A DNA stretch of 7,717 nucleotides from positions 283-7,999 of the forward strand of contig OMSV01000132.1 of NCBI GenBank assembly GCA_900290385.1. The letters are read 5' to 3'. Shown piece after piece: positions 5,568 through 7,717 of this stretch. The DNA comes from Syntrophobacter sp. SbD2. Lineage in GTDB: Bacteria; Desulfobacterota; Syntrophobacteria; Syntrophobacterales; Syntrophobacteraceae. Each line of letters starts with the position of its first letter. Position 1 is the stretch's first letter. The notes under the pieces were generated by a model that made no database searches, was not told where the DNA came from, and was given only the letters and a program-made list of their open reading frames with translations. Position numbers and translations under genes: made by a program.

Positions 5568-7610
5568 ATGGCTGACATAGATTCAGAAAAGAGCAACAAG
5601 ATTCTCACGAGCGAAGATTTGAAGATAGTCCGCAATGACGAAGACTTTAAAATAGTCCACGGTATAACCCGCCGAAATTTCTTACTATACACGGTTGGAG
5701 CAGTTGCAGGCGGCATTTTCCTGGACACGATGAATACCGTATACGGGAGCGACGGAAGCCGTGTGGGTGGGTGTGGGATCGCCAGATACCCGATTGATTT
5801 CCCTGTCGTCACGACTGTTAAGCAGGTGCTGTCATTTCGATACCCGGTTACAGGGCTCTCTCCGACCCAGCTTCGGCTCGTGTCACTGTACGGTATCTAC
5901 GGCTACGGCAACTATACGTTAGATAGTCTGGGTCTCCCGATCGTCCAGCGGCTCGATCTTATGCCGAAGGAATACAGCAACCCACGTCCCGTGAGACGTG
6001 AACAATTAGTGAATTTTTTTGCCATAACCGACATCCATATCACCGATAAGGAAGCCCCGAATCAACTGATCTATGACCAGCAGGTAGATCCCATACATGG
6101 AGGGCCTATGACATCGCTCTACTCGCCGGTCATGTTAAACACGACTCAGGTCCTTGACGCCGCTATACAGACGGTAAACGCTCTGCACGAGGAAACTCCA
6201 TTCGATTTCGGCATCTCTCTGGGCGATGCGGCCAACAGCAGCCAATACAACGAGACGAGGTGGTATATCGACGTCATTGACGGCAAAGTCATCACTCCCA
6301 GCTCCGGCGCCCACCTCGGAGCCACCACCATCGACTACCAGAAACCCTACCATGCCGCCGGGCTCAATCCCTCGATCCCCTGGTATCAAGTTGTCGGCAA
6401 CCACGATCATTTCTGGCTAGGTTCAATTTCTGTGGATGCCGACCCGCTCAAGATTAAGCAGTCGTATACCAGCAGCAACGTCTGGGCTGTGGGGGATCTA
6501 ATATCACCTAACGTGCCGGCGGACTTCCCATGCACACATGACACGACAGCCAGCATAAATCAACACACTTACTACATGGGCGTACTCAACGGCTTAACCC
6601 CTACCGGCAATATCATAGACGCCGGAACCGTCGCATCCATAGGTTCTCCCCCTAAGGTTGCCGCCGATCCCGATCGTCGCCCGCTCCTGCGTGAAGAATG
6701 GGTACAAGAGTTTTTCACTACAACCTCAACTCCGGTCGGTCACGGTTTCAACTTGGTGGATTCCTCCCTCGGGAGTGGCTTTGCCTGTTATAGTTTCCTG
6801 CCGAAGTCGAATATACCGCTCAAGATCATCGTGCTTGACGATACCCAGTCGGAAACCGACGGCTCTCACGATATTCACGGACACGCGTTTCTCGACGCGA
6901 TGCGGTGGAAATGGCTTCAGGCCGAACTCGCTGCCGGTCAGGATAACAATCAGCTTATGATCATCGCCGCGCACATACCGATCGCCGTTGCAGCCATTGG
7001 CTCCTGCATGGAATGGTGGGAGTCTGACAAGGACCCGAATGCGACAGAACAGAATGCCGTCTCCTTAACAGACCTGGTTGCGGTGCTTCAGAACACGCCG
7101 AATCTTCTCATGTGGATCGCCGGACATCGTCATGTCAATACAGTTAAAGCATTTCTGCCACCTGCCGGCGGTACTCCGGAAAACGGGTTCTGGCAGGTCG
7201 AATCTTCAGCACTAAGGGATTTCCCCCAACAGTTCCGCACCTTCGAGATCTACCTCAACAGCGATTATACCATTTCAATCGTTACGATCAACGTCGATCC
7301 TGCAGTCGCCGAAGGAACCCCGGCCGCAACATCGCGTTCTTATTCAATCGCGGCGCAACAGATAGTGCAAAACAACTTAACTCCGAATACCCCAAATGTT
7401 GCGACAATGTTTATCAATAATGTTCCGGTCGAGACCATGGACCCGAGTCGAGCGCAGAACGGCCTTACAGATCCGACTATCCTTTGGCCGTCGCTGCCTG
7501 GAGTTTCGTACTGTGCGTCGTACAACGCGGAACTGTTTAAGCAACTGAGTCCGGCAATGGTCAACGAGCTGAAGGTGCAGTTTCCGCCATGGAATCACCG
7601 TCACTGTTGA
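5568..7610 (+). CDS. Tat-exported calcineurin-like metallophosphoesterase (TIGR03768/RPA4764-like)
   Basis: This 680-residue protein (688 if the ATG at 5544 is used) is probably a binuclear-metal phosphoesterase acting outside the cytoplasm. A twin-arginine motif TRRNFLL (34-40) is followed by the hydrophobic stretch YTVGAVAGGIFL, preceded by an unusually long polar n-region. All five metallophosphoesterase blocks are present: DIH (155-157), GD (219-220), GNHD (277-280), His469 in AAHIP, and GHRH (519-522). Large inserts between the blocks give a long protein, as in the TIGR03768 group; that assignment is from memory of the family pattern. No lipobox, C-terminal anchor or transmembrane helix was seen. 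The substrate is unknown: phosphomonoesters, phosphodiesters or nucleotides are all possible. It stands alone, right after the IS end. Its last dozen residues overlap an opposing amidase remnant and may not be native. Confidence 0.9.
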   Translation: MADIDSEKSNKILTSEDLKIVRNDEDFKIVHGITRRNFLLYTVGAVAGGIFLDTMNTVYGSDGSRVGGCGIARYPIDFPVVTTVKQVLSFRYPVTGLSPTQLRLVSLYGIYGYGNYTLDSLGLPIVQRLDLMPKEYSNPRPVRREQLVNFFAITDIHITDKEAPNQLIYDQQVDPIHGGPMTSLYSPVMLNTTQVLDAAIQTVNALHEETPFDFGISLGDAANSSQYNETRWYIDVIDGKVITPSSGAHLGATTIDYQKPYHAAGLNPSIPWYQVVGNHDHFWLGSISVDADPLKIKQSYTSSNVWAVGDLISPNVPADFPCTHDTTASINQHTYYMGVLNGLTPTGNIIDAGTVASIGSPPKVAADPDRRPLLREEWVQEFFTTTSTPVGHGFNLVDSSLGSGFACYSFLPKSNIPLKIIVLDDTQSETDGSHDIHGHAFLDAMRWKWLQAELAAGQDNNQLMIIAAHIPIAVAAIGSCMEWWESDKDPNATEQNAVSLTDLVAVLQNTPNLLMWIAGHRHVNTVKAFLPPAGGTPENGFWQVESSALRDFPQQFRTFEIYLNSDYTISIVTINVDPAVAEGTPAATSRSYSIAAQQIVQNNLTPNTPNVATMFINNVPVETMDPSRAQNGLTDPTILWPSLPGVSYCASYNAELFKQLSPAMVNELKVQFPPWNHRHC

Positions 7611-7716
7611 TGAGCACTGCCCGTATATGGGGATATTTTTTGAATTCTTTCAGCAGTAAATTCGCCAGTCGATTGTTAAATACATACTCTCCAACACCCC
7701 TCGCGCTAACTACTCC
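7561..7716 (-). pseudogene. Fragment of an N-acetylmuramoyl-L-alanine amidase-like gene, N-terminus beyond the right edge
   Basis: The minus strand is open from the right edge to a TGA at 7561 (51 residues). It reads SARGVGEYVFNNRLANLLLK, then EFKKYPHIRAVLINSDGDSM. The SARG...E..FN..LA pattern followed by a hydrophobic strand and a Gly-Asp turn is typical of a group of Amidase_3 cell-wall amidases, zinc enzymes that cleave the peptide stem from peptidoglycan. In that family the next residues should be a conserved (L/M)xxRT helix region. Here the frame instead gives AETAPSAR and stops, inside DNA that encodes the end of the phosphoesterase on the other strand. The gene therefore appears to have lost its C-terminal part. 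The identification rests on about 40 residues and could be wrong. Confidence 0.5.
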
Positions 7717-7717
7717 A

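Overview
The window looks like part of a chromosome from an anaerobic Desulfobacterota/deltaproteobacterial-type organism. This is an inference from three things: a ferredoxin:thioredoxin-reductase-like catalytic subunit paired with a glutaredoxin-like protein, a TIGR02757/DUF2400 gene, and dispersed GGCGAAGGCC-type hairpin repeats and GGGAGCA heptamer tracts between genes. No rRNA, tRNA or CRISPR array was seen.

Left part (1-3465, all minus strand): a five-gene cluster read right to left. It starts with a TIGR02757/DUF2400 protein carrying an HhH-glycosylase-like LDTHMHR motif. This overlaps by ATGA a small CIHC glutaredoxin-like protein, which overlaps by ATGA an FTR-beta-like 4Fe-4S disulfide reductase. 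After a 212-bp MITE-like element (1777-1988) come a lipoprotein membrane-fusion protein (HlyD/YbhG type) and, 3 nt later, an ABC-2-type ATPase (YbhF type) that runs off the left edge. The first three genes look translationally coupled. The last two are the start of a tripartite drug or envelope efflux pump whose permease genes should lie beyond position 1. Removing the MITE would leave about 37 nt between the two halves, so it seems to have been inserted into a once continuous operon.

Middle (3466-5567): non-coding sequence with a 70-bp degenerate heptamer tract and small hairpins, then an IS1380-family transposase gene broken by a one-base frameshift near 4811-4825. The catalytic residues are split between two frames, so the copy is probably dead unless the frameshift is a sequencing error.

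Right part (5568-7717): one large plus-strand gene for a Tat-exported calcineurin-like metallophosphoesterase with all the metal-binding motifs. Its 3' end overlaps, tail to tail, a minus-strand fragment that resembles the middle of an N-acetylmuramoyl-L-alanine amidase and then loses the family pattern. This suggests a rearrangement junction near 7590.

Most genes belong to known families. The points most worth following are the compensating-hairpin MITE inside the operon, the DUF2400-glutaredoxin-FTR coupling, and the amidase/phosphoesterase junction.
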